The notes: generated from the sequence alone by a model not told the origin. A DNA stretch of 9,830 nucleotides from Bacillota bacterium (GCA_023416175.1 JAEZIE010000087.1:1-9830); one strand, 5' to 3'; shown: positions 1 through 7,219, numbered from the stretch's first letter. A program made the numbers and translations.

Positions 1-278
1 TTGATAAAGCCGCCGCCGCATTCCATCATGGGCCGCAAGGTTCCGTTTTTGATGACCTGCATCTGTTGCGCGGGCTTTTCCAAAAGCGCGGAAAACGAAA
101 TCTTGAGCCCGTTTGCAATTTTCCACAACACGCTGATGGTGGGGTTGACCTCACCACGCTCGATCTGCCCGATCATGCTCTTAGATACGCCGGTGAGCTT
201 TGCAACAGCATCCAGGCTCAGCTTACGTTCCTCCCGTAAGGTCCTGAGGTTGGTTGCTACCATACCTGTAACGTCCAT
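1..278 (-). CDS. XRE-family transcriptional regulator, probable HTH-cupin type (partial, C-terminus beyond left edge)
   Basis: The visible 92 residues begin MDVTGMVATNLRTLREERK. Residues about 8-65 form a lambda-Cro/XRE helix-turn-helix, with the recognition part around LTGVSKSMIGQIERGEVNP (28-46), a close match to the family. After a short linker (EKPAQQMQV) the chain turns into GTLRPMMECGGGFI, which fits the start of a small beta-barrel cupin sensor, as in HTH-cupin regulators of about 180 residues. The cupin is only inferred because the gene leaves the window. The start at 278 is supported by GGAGG on the minus strand, 5 bases upstream. It is divergent from a LysE-type exporter, the usual arrangement for a local regulator of amino-acid export. 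The HTH call is secure; the ligand is unknown. Confidence 0.88.
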   Translation of the reverse strand, partial: MDVTGMVATNLRTLREERKLSLDAVAKLTGVSKSMIGQIERGEVNPTISVLWKIANGLKISFSALLEKPAQQMQVIKNGTLRPMMECGGGFI

Positions 279-295
279 GCTGCCTCCAAAAATTG

Positions 296-324
296 TTGAC
301 AATATGCTGCACAAAGAATACAAT
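296..324 (+). promoter_or_regulatory. Sigma-A type promoter for the LysE-family exporter
   Basis: TTGACA at 296-301 and TACAAT at 319-324 are separated by exactly 17 bases, a perfect -35 and a five-of-six -10. Transcription would start near 331, about 68 bases before the exporter start codon. No other stretch in the gap scores as well on this strand. Confidence 0.75.
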
Positions 325-333
325 ATACAGCAC

Positions 334-363
334 ATCCAATATGTCGCACATTTCGTATTGGAT
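334..363. promoter_or_regulatory. Inverted repeat, candidate operator of the XRE regulator
   Basis: ATCCAATA (334-341) and TATTGGAT (356-363) are perfect inverted arms around a 14-base spacer. The repeat lies just downstream of the exporter -10 and overlaps the expected start of its transcript, a suitable place for repression or autoregulation by the divergent regulator. The assignment to that regulator is inference from position. Confidence 0.45.
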
Positions 364-398
364 AGTATACCACAATTAGGGCAAGGAGAAAACGGGCA

Positions 399-977
399 AT
401 GTTCAGTTTTCCAAACTTCCTGGCATATGTGATGCTGGCTACATTCACGCCGGGGCCGAACAACATCATGTCCATGGGTAACGCAAGCCGTTTGGGGTTA
501 AAAAAGAGCGTGCCGTTCTGTTTTGGCGTAGCGGTAGGATTCGCTCCCATCATGGCACTCAGCTTTTTGTTCAGCACGCTGCTTTATACCGTGATTCCCG
601 CCATTAAGCCCTATATGTTGATACTGGGCGCAATCTATATCCTGTACCTTGCCTACAAAACATACAGGAGCAACGGAATCAAGGAAAGCGATACGGCGCA
701 CACGGGATTTTGGACCGCCGTCGCCTTGCAGTTTGTCAACCCCAAGGGCATCATATACGGTATCACTGCGGCATCGGCCTACATTCTTCCGTATTATCGC
801 GATCCTTCTATCCTGCTGTTGTTCACGCTGTTTATGTCCGTGATCTGCATGATGAGTACTCTCATTTGGGCGGCATTTGGCTCCGTGTTTCAAAAGCTGT
901 TTGCGCGGCATGCGAAGGTGATCAACGCCATCATGGCGCTGCTTCTTGTCTATTGCGCGGTATCGCTGTTCTTTTGA
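399..977 (+). CDS. LysE/RhtB-family amino-acid exporter
   Basis: 192 residues, the usual length of the LysE/RhtB/EamB family of small inner-membrane exporters, which push amino acids or their derivatives out of the cell using the proton gradient. The family signature appears as ATFTPGPNNIMSM (residues 14-26), and the second conserved spot as QFVNPKG (111-117). Hydrophobic segments at about 7-25, 40-64, 70-88, 104-130, 136-160 and 174-192 give roughly six membrane spans. AAGGAG at 383-388 sits 10 bases before the ATG. The family contains homoserine, threonine, lysine, arginine and cysteine exporters; the substrate cannot be told from the sequence, although the protein looks closest to the EamB/YfiK-like branch. 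The divergent XRE gene is its likely regulator. Confidence 0.9.
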   Translation: MFSFPNFLAYVMLATFTPGPNNIMSMGNASRLGLKKSVPFCFGVAVGFAPIMALSFLFSTLLYTVIPAIKPYMLILGAIYILYLAYKTYRSNGIKESDTAHTGFWTAVALQFVNPKGIIYGITAASAYILPYYRDPSILLLFTLFMSVICMMSTLIWAAFGSVFQKLFARHAKVINAIMALLLVYCAVSLFF

Positions 978-1040
978 TTCTGCCCCGGCTTGCGGGGCCA
1001 GCGTTTCAGCTTGAGTACGTACTTTTCAACCGAGCAAGCA

Positions 1041-1065
1041 GGGGGAGGTCTCCCTCCCCCCTTTT
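1041..1065 (+). terminator. Rho-independent terminator after the LysE-family exporter
   Basis: GGGGGAGG (1041-1048) pairs perfectly with CCTCCCCC (1053-1060) across a 4-base loop, followed by CTTTT. The U-run is short but on the plus strand. A second GC hairpin (GCCCCG 982-987 with CGGGGC 993-998) lies just after the stop codon and lacks a U-run. The same region may also stop transcription arriving on the minus strand from the lipoprotein gene. Confidence 0.6.
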
Positions 1066-1092
1066 CGTACATGAAACGGTAATTCTGTTCCT

Positions 1093-1872
1093 TTACTCTG
1101 CCGCCCGAATGGTACCCATGCCGTTGATTTGCTGGGAGACTTTATCCGGATCGCCATAGTATGAAATGGTGCCGGTTCCGTTGATCTGCGCGGCCAGAGT
1201 GTCCGTTGCGGTTGCCTGAATGGTACCCGCGCCGTTGATGGTCAGCTTCACGTCTTTGGCGTTGAGCTCTTTTGCCTCAACGGTACCCGCGCCGTTGAGC
1301 GTACAGGTAAACGCATCCGAAGTTCCAGAAAGCGCCAAACTCGCCGCACCATCCACCACCAGCACGGTTTTCTCCACGGAGAGATTGGTCACTTTTCCGT
1401 CTGCAGCCCCGGCAACCTCCAGCCCGAAGCGTGGGACGCCTGTGGCATCCACATCGAGCGCATAATCCCCTTCCACCTTGATGTACTCGCAGGGGGCGTA
1501 CACGGTCACATGGAAGGAGTCTGTAAGAAATGTGCGCGATCCGTCCGCCTGCACCGTGATTTTATCGCCTGTAATCTCCGCCGTAAGCCCGTGTTTTTCA
1601 ACAAGTTCCTTAGCGCAGTCCACTTCCACACGCGGCGCGCCATTCGCAGGTTTTACGGTAAGCGTCACATCGTCCTTAGACAGAAACACCAGCCCGCGAA
1701 TGTAGAGCGAATACGGCCCTGTTCCCTCCTGGCCTTCTGCAGTTACAGTGGTATGCGGCCCCTCCACGCGGGCGGCCGCGCGCTCCACAGCACGCCGCCC
1801 AAAGCCGCAGCAGCCGGTCAGCGCAAGCAATACCACAAGCAGGAGCGCTGTCACGCCGATTGTCTTCTTCAT
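1093..1872 (-). CDS. Lipoprotein with head-GIN (DUF2807-like) repeat domain
   Basis: 259 residues. A lipoprotein signal peptide is clear: MKKT, a hydrophobic stretch, then the lipobox L18-T19-G20-C21, so the mature protein should be lipid-anchored at Cys21 on the outer face of the membrane. The body is rich in beta-strand and short-turn residues. Its last third carries four NGxGT motifs, NGAGT (193-197), NGAGT (213-217), NGTGT (231-235) and NGMGT (250-254), spaced 18-20 residues apart and ending in ISYYGDP and INGMGTI. This is the pattern of the GIN/DUF2807 beta-helix family, whose function is unknown ('putative auto-transporter adhesin, head GIN'). AAGGA precedes the ATG by 7 bases. The gene starts 43 bp after the DapF-like gene on the same strand with no strong terminator between, so co-transcription is likely. 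Cys86, Cys128 and Cys190 are additional cysteines. Confidence 0.75.
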   Translation of the reverse strand: MKKTIGVTALLLVVLLALTGCCGFGRRAVERAAARVEGPHTTVTAEGQEGTGPYSLYIRGLVFLSKDDVTLTVKPANGAPRVEVDCAKELVEKHGLTAEITGDKITVQADGSRTFLTDSFHVTVYAPCEYIKVEGDYALDVDATGVPRFGLEVAGAADGKVTNLSVEKTVLVVDGAASLALSGTSDAFTCTLNGAGTVEAKELNAKDVKLTINGAGTIQATATDTLAAQINGTGTISYYGDPDKVSQQINGMGTIRAAE

Positions 1873-1915
1873 ATCCCAATCCTTCTTTCTTCTTTATAAA
1901 ATCAGACTCCCTGCC

Positions 1916-2776
1916 TTACGGCAATTGCGTCAGTTCCAATATAAATTCCTCCGCAAGCGTCATTTCGCCTACGCTTTGAACCCTGCCTGTCATATATACG
2001 GATTCGTCGGGCAATATGCTAATCAAAAGTTCACCGCCGGGCATATGAACGGTCAACTCCCGATCCACCAGACCCAGCTTGTAAGCCGCGCTTGCGGCGG
2101 CACAGCTGCTGCTGCCCGAAGCGAGCGTATACCCGGCGCCGCGCTCAAAAATTTCTATTTGAATGTTACGCCGGTCCAGCACTTTTAGAAGCTGTACATT
2201 GATGCGGTTGGGAAACTGCGGCGCGCGCTCCACATGGGGGCCCAGCGCAGAGGCTTTCTCCTTTGTGATTTCCTCCATGGGGATCACACAGTGCGGGTTG
2301 CCGATGGAAAGGCATGTCACGCGGTATTCTTCCCCGTCAAACGTCATGCGCTCGTCAATGACCTCACGGTCCTCCCCCGCCACGGGTATTTCTCCGCTGC
2401 GGTACGTGGTTTTGCCCATGAGCACCTTCATGAGGTCGCCGCTTTCATTTAAATATTCCACATCCACATCCCCGCCGAGGGTGGAAAGCATAAACCGCTG
2501 TTCTTTCACATATCCCGCGTCTTTGAGGTATTTGGAGAAAATGCGAACGCCGTTGCCGCTCTTTTCCGCCTCTCCGCCGTCGGGGTTGTAGATTTTGACC
2601 CAAACGCGTTCCCCGTCAAACACGGGGCCGTAGAGTATGCCATCCGAGCCTGCGCCAAAGTTCCTGTCGCAAATCAAACGGATGCGAGCCGGCGTTAACG
2701 CAAGCGCGTTGTTCCTAGGATCATAAATCAAATAATCGTTGCCCAAACCGTGATATTTTTGCATTGTAATCCGCAT
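1916..2776 (-). CDS. DapF-family PLP-independent epimerase/racemase homologue with Ser at both catalytic Cys positions
   Basis: 286 residues, close to the 270-290 of DapF, the enzyme that epimerises LL- to meso-diaminopimelate for lysine and peptidoglycan synthesis. The two-lobed family pattern is clear: HGLGND (9-14), NPDGGEAEKSGNGVR (64-78), IGNPHCV (158-164), FPNRIN (188-193), FERGAG (210-215). Likely substrate contacts Asn13, Asn64, Asn160, Glu211 and Arg212 are present. However, the residues aligned with the paired acid/base cysteines (Cys73 and Cys217 in Haemophilus) are Ser73 (AGC, 2558-2560) and Ser220 (TCG, 2117-2119), and the canonical ACGTGA motif reads ASGSSSC. Classical epimerase activity is therefore doubtful. 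I recall similar Ser-containing sequences labelled dapF in other Bacillota, but could not check. The start at 2776 is chosen because AGGAGG lies 5 bases upstream and MRITMQKYHGLG matches the family N-terminus; an in-frame ATG at 2803 lacks a good site. No dapF symbol is given because of the Ser changes. Confidence 0.85.
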   Translation of the reverse strand: MRITMQKYHGLGNDYLIYDPRNNALALTPARIRLICDRNFGAGSDGILYGPVFDGERVWVKIYNPDGGEAEKSGNGVRIFSKYLKDAGYVKEQRFMLSTLGGDVDVEYLNESGDLMKVLMGKTTYRSGEIPVAGEDREVIDERMTFDGEEYRVTCLSIGNPHCVIPMEEITKEKASALGPHVERAPQFPNRINVQLLKVLDRRNIQIEIFERGAGYTLASGSSSCAAASAAYKLGLVDRELTVHMPGGELLISILPDESVYMTGRVQSVGEMTLAEEFILELTQLP

Positions 2777-2868
2777 GGTTCCTCCTGTGTGTGGGCCATC
2801 CATTTACCGGAATCCGTTCCTGCAGGATAGCGTGTATTTTGCCTCCAAGGCATGCCAATTCCATACAT

Positions 2869-2897
2869 ACTTTACCATGTGCGCCCCCGCGCTTCAA
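2869..2897 (-). promoter_or_regulatory. Candidate promoter for the DapF-like/lipoprotein operon
   Basis: On the minus strand TTGAAG (2897-2892) and TAAAGT (2874-2869) are 17 bases apart, and the -10 is preceded by TGG, an extended -10 feature. Each hexamer matches consensus at four of six positions. This would give a leader of roughly 85 bases before the start at 2776. I see no known riboswitch fold in that leader. Confidence 0.4.
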
Positions 2898-2996
2898 TTA
2901 AAGAAAGATTAAATTTTTCGTCAGTTTTGCCCTCAGATTTTTTCCAATTCTTAAAACATCATGAAAGAAATCTGGAATATAACCCCAAATAATCGC

Positions 2997-3023
2997 TAAA
3001 TGTTTTAAGATTTATCACGATAC
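2997..3023 (+). promoter_or_regulatory. Candidate sigma-28 (SigD/FliA-type) promoter of the first chemoreceptor gene
   Basis: TAAA (2997-3000), exactly 15 bases, then CACGATAC (3016-3023). The sigma-28 consensus known from Bacillus is TAAA-N15-GCCGATAT, so the -35 and the CGATA core match at the right spacing, 36 bases before the start codon. Chemoreceptor genes are classic targets of this sigma factor. A 7-bp inverted repeat, CTAAATG (2996-3002) and CATTTAG (3024-3030), brackets the whole element. No sigma gene is visible in this window, so the assignment is inference. Confidence 0.5.
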
Positions 3024-3059
3024 CATTTAGTAGCCCCAAAAAGGATAAAGAGGTGCCGC

Positions 3060-5606
3060 ATGAAGCAAATCAAGCCAAAGGCTCCCAAAAGGAAGCCGTC
3101 GCAGGCCGGCACAAAAGCCGGCATTGCCACCTTAGCAAGAAAGCTATACATCAAAATTCCTGCACAACTCGCCGTCTTCTTACTTGTTATTGCAATTCTT
3201 GCGCTAAGCGTCGTTCAGACCGTATTGACTTCCTATATGACTGATCGGTCGCATGAGGACATCACCGCTCTTGCAAGAAACAATGCACAGTTGGCGCGGG
3301 ATTACTTCGAGGCGATGCAAACGCAGTCCAGAACGTTAGCCATGATGCTTTCTAAAATGGAGGAGGACGTCAAGGGTAATTCGGATAGCAACAATGTTAT
3401 CCCCGTCATCCGCAGCGTTCTCTCTGGCGCTTTGGAGGATAGCCGCATATTCGGCGCATACGCAGCCTTTGAACCCAACAAATTTTTTCCCTATACGCCC
3501 GATGGCCTCTCTTTTTATGCCTATCGTGACGGAGGCACCGTAAAACAGGAAACCCTTTACGATTATAAGGATTATAGTACTGCGGACTATTATACCATTG
3601 CGGTGGAGACAAAGCGGGCCTATATTACCGAACCGTACGAATATACGCTCAGCAACGGCCAGAAGGTTTGGCTTGTATCCATCAGCAACCCCATCATCAA
3701 CGCGGCCGGCGAATGTGTGGGTGTAACCAACTGCGACATCGTGATTGATACGATCAATAAGCTAGACTATGACATGGGCAAGCTAACCACCGCTTATCAG
3801 TTTATACTGACCGGAGACAAGCACTACATAGCCCATTCGCAAAAGCCGGAACTGATTGGCGCCGCCTACCAGGCAACCGACGAAGTGAGCTCGGCCGAGA
3901 TGATCAGCGCCTCCACCGGAAAGGACGCCATTTTGACCAAGGGCAAGAGCGCAGAAAGCGGCAAGGAAGCCCTTGTTGTGCTGATGCCTTCCATGATTAC
4001 CGGATTGGACAAGCACCTCATCAGCGTGTTTGTGGTGGAAAAGGCCGAAACGCTCGCCTCACTCACAAATATGCTCGGCCTTGTACGTCTGGGATTGATT
4101 GGATTTGTGCTGGTATTCCTGGTGCTCTTTTCGCTGCTCATGCGGCGCGCGCTCTCCCCAGTAGGCAAGATCGTGCAGTTCTCCATGGATGTACAAAACG
4201 GCAACCTGGATACGGATATCAAACTGAAATCCCGCGACGAGTTATTGGATCTTTATAACGCCGTCAACGGTATCCGCAACACCATCCGTACGCTGGTTTC
4301 CGATTCCATCCTGCTTACGGAAGCCGCCGTGCAGGGCAATCTTGAAGAACGTGCCGATGCGGGGCAGCACAAGGGCGAATACAAGCGCCTGGTAGAGGGC
4401 ATCAACAGCACACTCGACGCCATCGTGGAGCCGGTGGTGGAAATCATCGACATGCTGCAGCAGCTCCAGCGCGGCAACCTTGGCGTGCGCATTGAAAAGG
4501 AATATCAGGGCGAGTTCGCGCTGATACGCGATTCATTCAATGAGACGATGGACGCGCTCAACCGCTACATCGGCGATGTCGCATCGGTATTAAAGGCTGT
4601 GTCCGAAGGGGACCTCTCCAAGGAGATTACCTCCGATTTCCATGGCGATTTCGTTACGCTCAAGGACAGCATCAACAACATTCTCGCCTCCTTGAACAGC
4701 ACGCTTTCGGGTATTAACATCGCGGCGGACCAGGTGGCCTCCGGTACACGTCAGGTTTCGGCGGGCAGCCAAAGTATCTCCCAGGGTGCTACGGAACAGG
4801 CGAGCGCAATTGAGGAATTGACTGCGACCGTTACCGAGATCGCCGCACAGACAAAAGAAAACGCAAAGGGCGCAAGTCGCGCCAACGAGCTTTCCATTGC
4901 CGCCAAAGAAGAAGCCGCCAAGGGCACCGAGCATATGCAGAACATGCAGCGTGCGATGCAGGAGATCAATGAAGCTTCCGAGAATATCGGGAAGATCATC
5001 AAGGTGATTGATGACATCGCGTTCCAGACCAATATTCTGGCGCTCAACGCAGCGGTGGAAGCCGCCCGCGCCGGCCAGCATGGGCGCGGCTTCGCCGTAG
5101 TGGCGGAAGAAGTCAGGAACCTTGCTTCCCGTAGCGCTCAGGCTGCAAAGGAGACCACCGTGCTGATAGAGGGTTCCGTCAAAAAGGCGGAAGCCGGGAC
5201 AAAGATTGCGGACAGCACTGCGGCCTCGCTTGCAAGCATCGTCACGGGTGTGGAAAAGACGGTGGAACTCGTTGGCCAGATTGCCGTAGCCTCCAACGAG
5301 CAGGCGACGGGCATTGCACAGGTCAACCGCGGTATCGACCAGCTTTCCGACGTGGTGCAGACCAACTCCGCAACCGCGGAGGAAGCCGCCGCCGCAAGCG
5401 AAGAACTTTCCGGCCAGGCAGAGCTTTTGAAATCCATGGTGGCACAATTCCGACTGCAGGAAGCGAAGCCGGTTGAGGAGGCTCCCGCACCCGAAGCGCC
5501 CAGAAAAAGACGTATGGGCGCAAAGGAACCTGTACAAACGCCGCAGACGCTGCCCGAAGCCCCCAGTATCCTGCTCGAAGACTCCACGGAGTTCGGCAAG
5601 TATTAA
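3060..5606 (+). CDS. Methyl-accepting chemotaxis protein: dCache sensor, four HAMP-like units, signalling domain
   Basis: 848 residues. A basic N-terminus (KPKAPKRKPS) precedes membrane segment 1 (about 34-57). An extracellular dCache_1-type sensor follows (about 61-335; ISNPI, GVTNCDI, TTAYQF), then membrane segment 2 (about 343-361). Residues 366-553 hold four tandem HAMP-like units with Gly-Asn/Asp-Leu at 381, 426, 472 and 517. The cytoplasmic four-helix bundle has the invariant tip around residues 655-690 (NILALNAAVEAARAG) and EEL-rich segments resembling methylation sites (579-587, 772-783). It transmits ligand occupancy to CheA/CheW. The proline- and charge-rich tail (801-848) has no NWETF CheR tether. 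The Arg of the amino-acid-binding dCache motif is missing (Ala175 before Tyr177-Tyr178), so a different ligand is possible. GAGGTG lies 4 bases before the ATG. It is monocistronic, with its own promoter and terminator. Confidence 0.95.
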   Translation: MKQIKPKAPKRKPSQAGTKAGIATLARKLYIKIPAQLAVFLLVIAILALSVVQTVLTSYMTDRSHEDITALARNNAQLARDYFEAMQTQSRTLAMMLSKMEEDVKGNSDSNNVIPVIRSVLSGALEDSRIFGAYAAFEPNKFFPYTPDGLSFYAYRDGGTVKQETLYDYKDYSTADYYTIAVETKRAYITEPYEYTLSNGQKVWLVSISNPIINAAGECVGVTNCDIVIDTINKLDYDMGKLTTAYQFILTGDKHYIAHSQKPELIGAAYQATDEVSSAEMISASTGKDAILTKGKSAESGKEALVVLMPSMITGLDKHLISVFVVEKAETLASLTNMLGLVRLGLIGFVLVFLVLFSLLMRRALSPVGKIVQFSMDVQNGNLDTDIKLKSRDELLDLYNAVNGIRNTIRTLVSDSILLTEAAVQGNLEERADAGQHKGEYKRLVEGINSTLDAIVEPVVEIIDMLQQLQRGNLGVRIEKEYQGEFALIRDSFNETMDALNRYIGDVASVLKAVSEGDLSKEITSDFHGDFVTLKDSINNILASLNSTLSGINIAADQVASGTRQVSAGSQSISQGATEQASAIEELTATVTEIAAQTKENAKGASRANELSIAAKEEAAKGTEHMQNMQRAMQEINEASENIGKIIKVIDDIAFQTNILALNAAVEAARAGQHGRGFAVVAEEVRNLASRSAQAAKETTVLIEGSVKKAEAGTKIADSTAASLASIVTGVEKTVELVGQIAVASNEQATGIAQVNRGIDQLSDVVQTNSATAEEAAAASEELSGQAELLKSMVAQFRLQEAKPVEEAPAPEAPRKRRMGAKEPVQTPQTLPEAPSILLEDSTEFGKY

Positions 5607-5630
5607 ACATTGTAAGACTTCATGAGCGTG

Positions 5631-5661
5631 AGCCCTGCGGAACTACCCGCAGGGCTTTTTT
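5631..5661 (+). terminator. Rho-independent terminator of the first chemoreceptor gene
   Basis: AGCCCTGCGG (5631-5640) pairs over all 10 bases with CCGCAGGGCT (5647-5656) around the loop AACTAC, and a run of six T (5656-5661) follows. It starts 25 bases after the stop codon. Confidence 0.93.
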
Positions 5662-5673
5662 ATCGCTTCGATG

Positions 5674-5706
5674 TTGAGCATACCGCCCCCGTGGGTAAGA
5701 TATAAT
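5674..5706 (+). promoter_or_regulatory. Candidate promoter of gapN
   Basis: TTGAGC (5674-5679) is followed 16 bases later by TAAGAT (5696-5701), which runs directly into a perfect TATAAT at 5701-5706. Either could serve as the -10, though the TATAAT is 21 bases from the -35. Both place the transcript start near 5708-5713, just after the upstream ATG at 5705, which argues that this ATG is not the start codon. Confidence 0.4.
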
Positions 5707-5755
5707 GCAAAAGGCTCATGTTTCCGGTAACACGGAAACGGAAAGGCGCAAATTC

Positions 5756-7219
5756 ATGTTATTTGACGTAATCTGCACGCAGGAAAAAGAATATAAGAAC
5801 CTCGTAAACGGCGAATGGGTAACTTCCGGCACCAAAGCTTCGATCGCCATCCACTCCCCTGTGGACGGCTCGTTTTTAGGCACAATTCCTTCTATGTCCC
5901 AGCCGGAGGTGGACGCCGCCATACAGGCGACCAAGGCGGGCTTTCAAAAATGGGCGGACACGCCGGTGTACAAACGCGCGGATGTGTTTTACCGCGCGGC
6001 GGACCTGTTGGACGCGCATGCGGAAACCATTGGGGACGTGCTGACCATGGAGATCGCAAAAGATAAAAAATCCTCTGTGGCGGAAGTCGTTCGGACGGCG
6101 GATTTTTTAAGGTATACGGCGGATGTGGGCAAAAGCCTGCAGGGCGAGGCGATTGGCGGCGGCAACTTCCCCGGCGGCTCCAAAAACAAGGTTTCATATG
6201 TGCAACGCGTGCCTCTTGGCACGATACTCGCCATTTCCCCGTTCAATTACCCCATCAATCTCTCCGTCTCCAAGATAGCTCCTGCGCTCATCGGCGGCAA
6301 CGCAGTGGTGCTTAAGCCCCCCACGCAGGGGGCGATCAGCGCCCTGTATCTTGCACGGGTATTTCAGGAGGCGGGCCTTCCCGCAGGCGTATTGAACACC
6401 GTCACAGGCCGAGGAAGCGAAATTGGCGACTATATTGTGGCCCATCCGGGCATCCAGTTCATCAACTTTACGGGGAGCACCCAGGTTGGGCGGCATATCG
6501 CCCAGGCCGCGGGCATGGTTCCGCTGATGCTGGAGTTGGGCGGCAAGGACGCAGCCATTGTGCTCGACGACGCAGATCTCGCCTTTGCGGCGGACAACAT
6601 CGTTTCCGGCGCTTATTCCTATTCCGGGCAGCGCTGCACGGCGGTCAAGCGTATTCTTGCTCCTCATTCGGTCGCCGACCGGCTTGCCCCGCTTCTGCTG
6701 GAACGCATCCAAAAACTTACCGTGGGCGACCCGAGAAGCGACGCCGTGATCGGCCCACTGATCAGCGCAAAGGCAGCGGATTATGTACAGGAATTGATTG
6801 ACGACGCCATAGAAAAGGGCGCAAAGGTACTCACCGGCAACCGGCGCGAGGGCAACATCCATTATCCTACGCTTGTTGACCATGTGACCACCGACATGCG
6901 CCTGGCCTGGGAGGAGCCCTTTGGCCCCGTCCTCCCCATATTGCGCGTACACAGCATTGAGGAAGCGATCGGGATCGCGAACAGGTCGGAATACGGCCTG
7001 CAATCCTCCGTATTCACGCACGACATCAACCTGGCCTTCCATATTGCGAGCCGCCTGGAGGTGGGTACGGTGCAGATCAACAACAAGACCGAGCGCGGGC
7101 CGGATCACTTCCCCTTCCTGGGCGTAAAGGCCTCCGGCATGGGTACGCAGGGCGTACGATACTCTATCGAGGCCATGACCCGGCCTAAAGCTGTGGTTGT
7201 AAATGTTGAGGAGCGGTGA
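5756..7219 (+). CDS. gapN: NADP-dependent non-phosphorylating glyceraldehyde-3-phosphate dehydrogenase
   Basis: 487 residues of the aldehyde dehydrogenase superfamily, close along its whole length to streptococcal GapN (475 residues). It oxidises glyceraldehyde 3-phosphate to 3-phosphoglycerate in the cytoplasm, yielding NADPH and bypassing the ATP-forming GAPDH/PGK step. Recognisable landmarks are SPFNYP with oxyanion Asn164, KPPTQG (187-192, cofactor side), FTGST (238-242), LELGGKD with general base Glu260, SGQRCTAVKR with nucleophile Cys294, and EEPFGPVLP (386-394). Arg113, Arg293 and Arg447 align, with a constant offset of 10, to the substrate-phosphate arginines I recall for S. mutans GapN, which separates it from generic aldehyde dehydrogenases. 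The start at 5756 has AAAGG 9 bases upstream and gives YKNLVNGEW near the N-terminus as in relatives; the in-frame ATG at 5705 overlaps a TATAAT and lacks a good site. No key residue is missing. Confidence 0.93.
   Translation: MLFDVICTQEKEYKNLVNGEWVTSGTKASIAIHSPVDGSFLGTIPSMSQPEVDAAIQATKAGFQKWADTPVYKRADVFYRAADLLDAHAETIGDVLTMEIAKDKKSSVAEVVRTADFLRYTADVGKSLQGEAIGGGNFPGGSKNKVSYVQRVPLGTILAISPFNYPINLSVSKIAPALIGGNAVVLKPPTQGAISALYLARVFQEAGLPAGVLNTVTGRGSEIGDYIVAHPGIQFINFTGSTQVGRHIAQAAGMVPLMLELGGKDAAIVLDDADLAFAADNIVSGAYSYSGQRCTAVKRILAPHSVADRLAPLLLERIQKLTVGDPRSDAVIGPLISAKAADYVQELIDDAIEKGAKVLTGNRREGNIHYPTLVDHVTTDMRLAWEEPFGPVLPILRVHSIEEAIGIANRSEYGLQSSVFTHDINLAFHIASRLEVGTVQINNKTERGPDHFPFLGVKASGMGTQGVRYSIEAMTRPKAVVVNVEER

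Noticed and set aside
982..998. GC-rich hairpin directly after the exporter stop codon as its terminator.
   Set aside because: No U-run follows; the hairpin at 1041-1060 with CTTTT is the better terminator.
710..1159. Open frame on the plus strand running from inside the exporter gene through the terminator.
   Set aside because: It is out of frame with a clear LysE-family protein and reads through a terminator hairpin into the antisense of the lipoprotein gene.
1876..1915. Short hairpin TGCC-GTAA-GGCA at the end of the DapF-like gene as a terminator.
   Set aside because: The stem is only four bases and no continuous U-run follows, so it is unlikely to separate the two genes.
2777..2803. Upstream ATG extending the DapF-like protein by 9 residues.
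   Set aside because: The strong AGGAGG lies between the two starts and serves the ATG at 2776, which also matches the family N-terminus.
2934..2974. Imperfect inverted repeat CAGATTT/AAATCTG upstream of the first chemoreceptor.
   Set aside because: The arms are short and AT-rich with a 27-base spacer, and could easily arise by chance; there is no positional link to the promoter element.
4590..5537. Long open frame of 315 codons on the minus strand inside the first chemoreceptor gene.
   Set aside because: It is antisense to the highly conserved signalling domain, has a cysteine- and glycine-rich composition without any recognisable family, and no ribosome binding site stands out.
5705..5755. 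Upstream ATG extending gapN by 17 residues.
   Set aside because: The ATG overlaps a perfect TATAAT, has only a weak ribosome binding site, and the extension is not expected from relatives; 5756 has a good site at the right distance.
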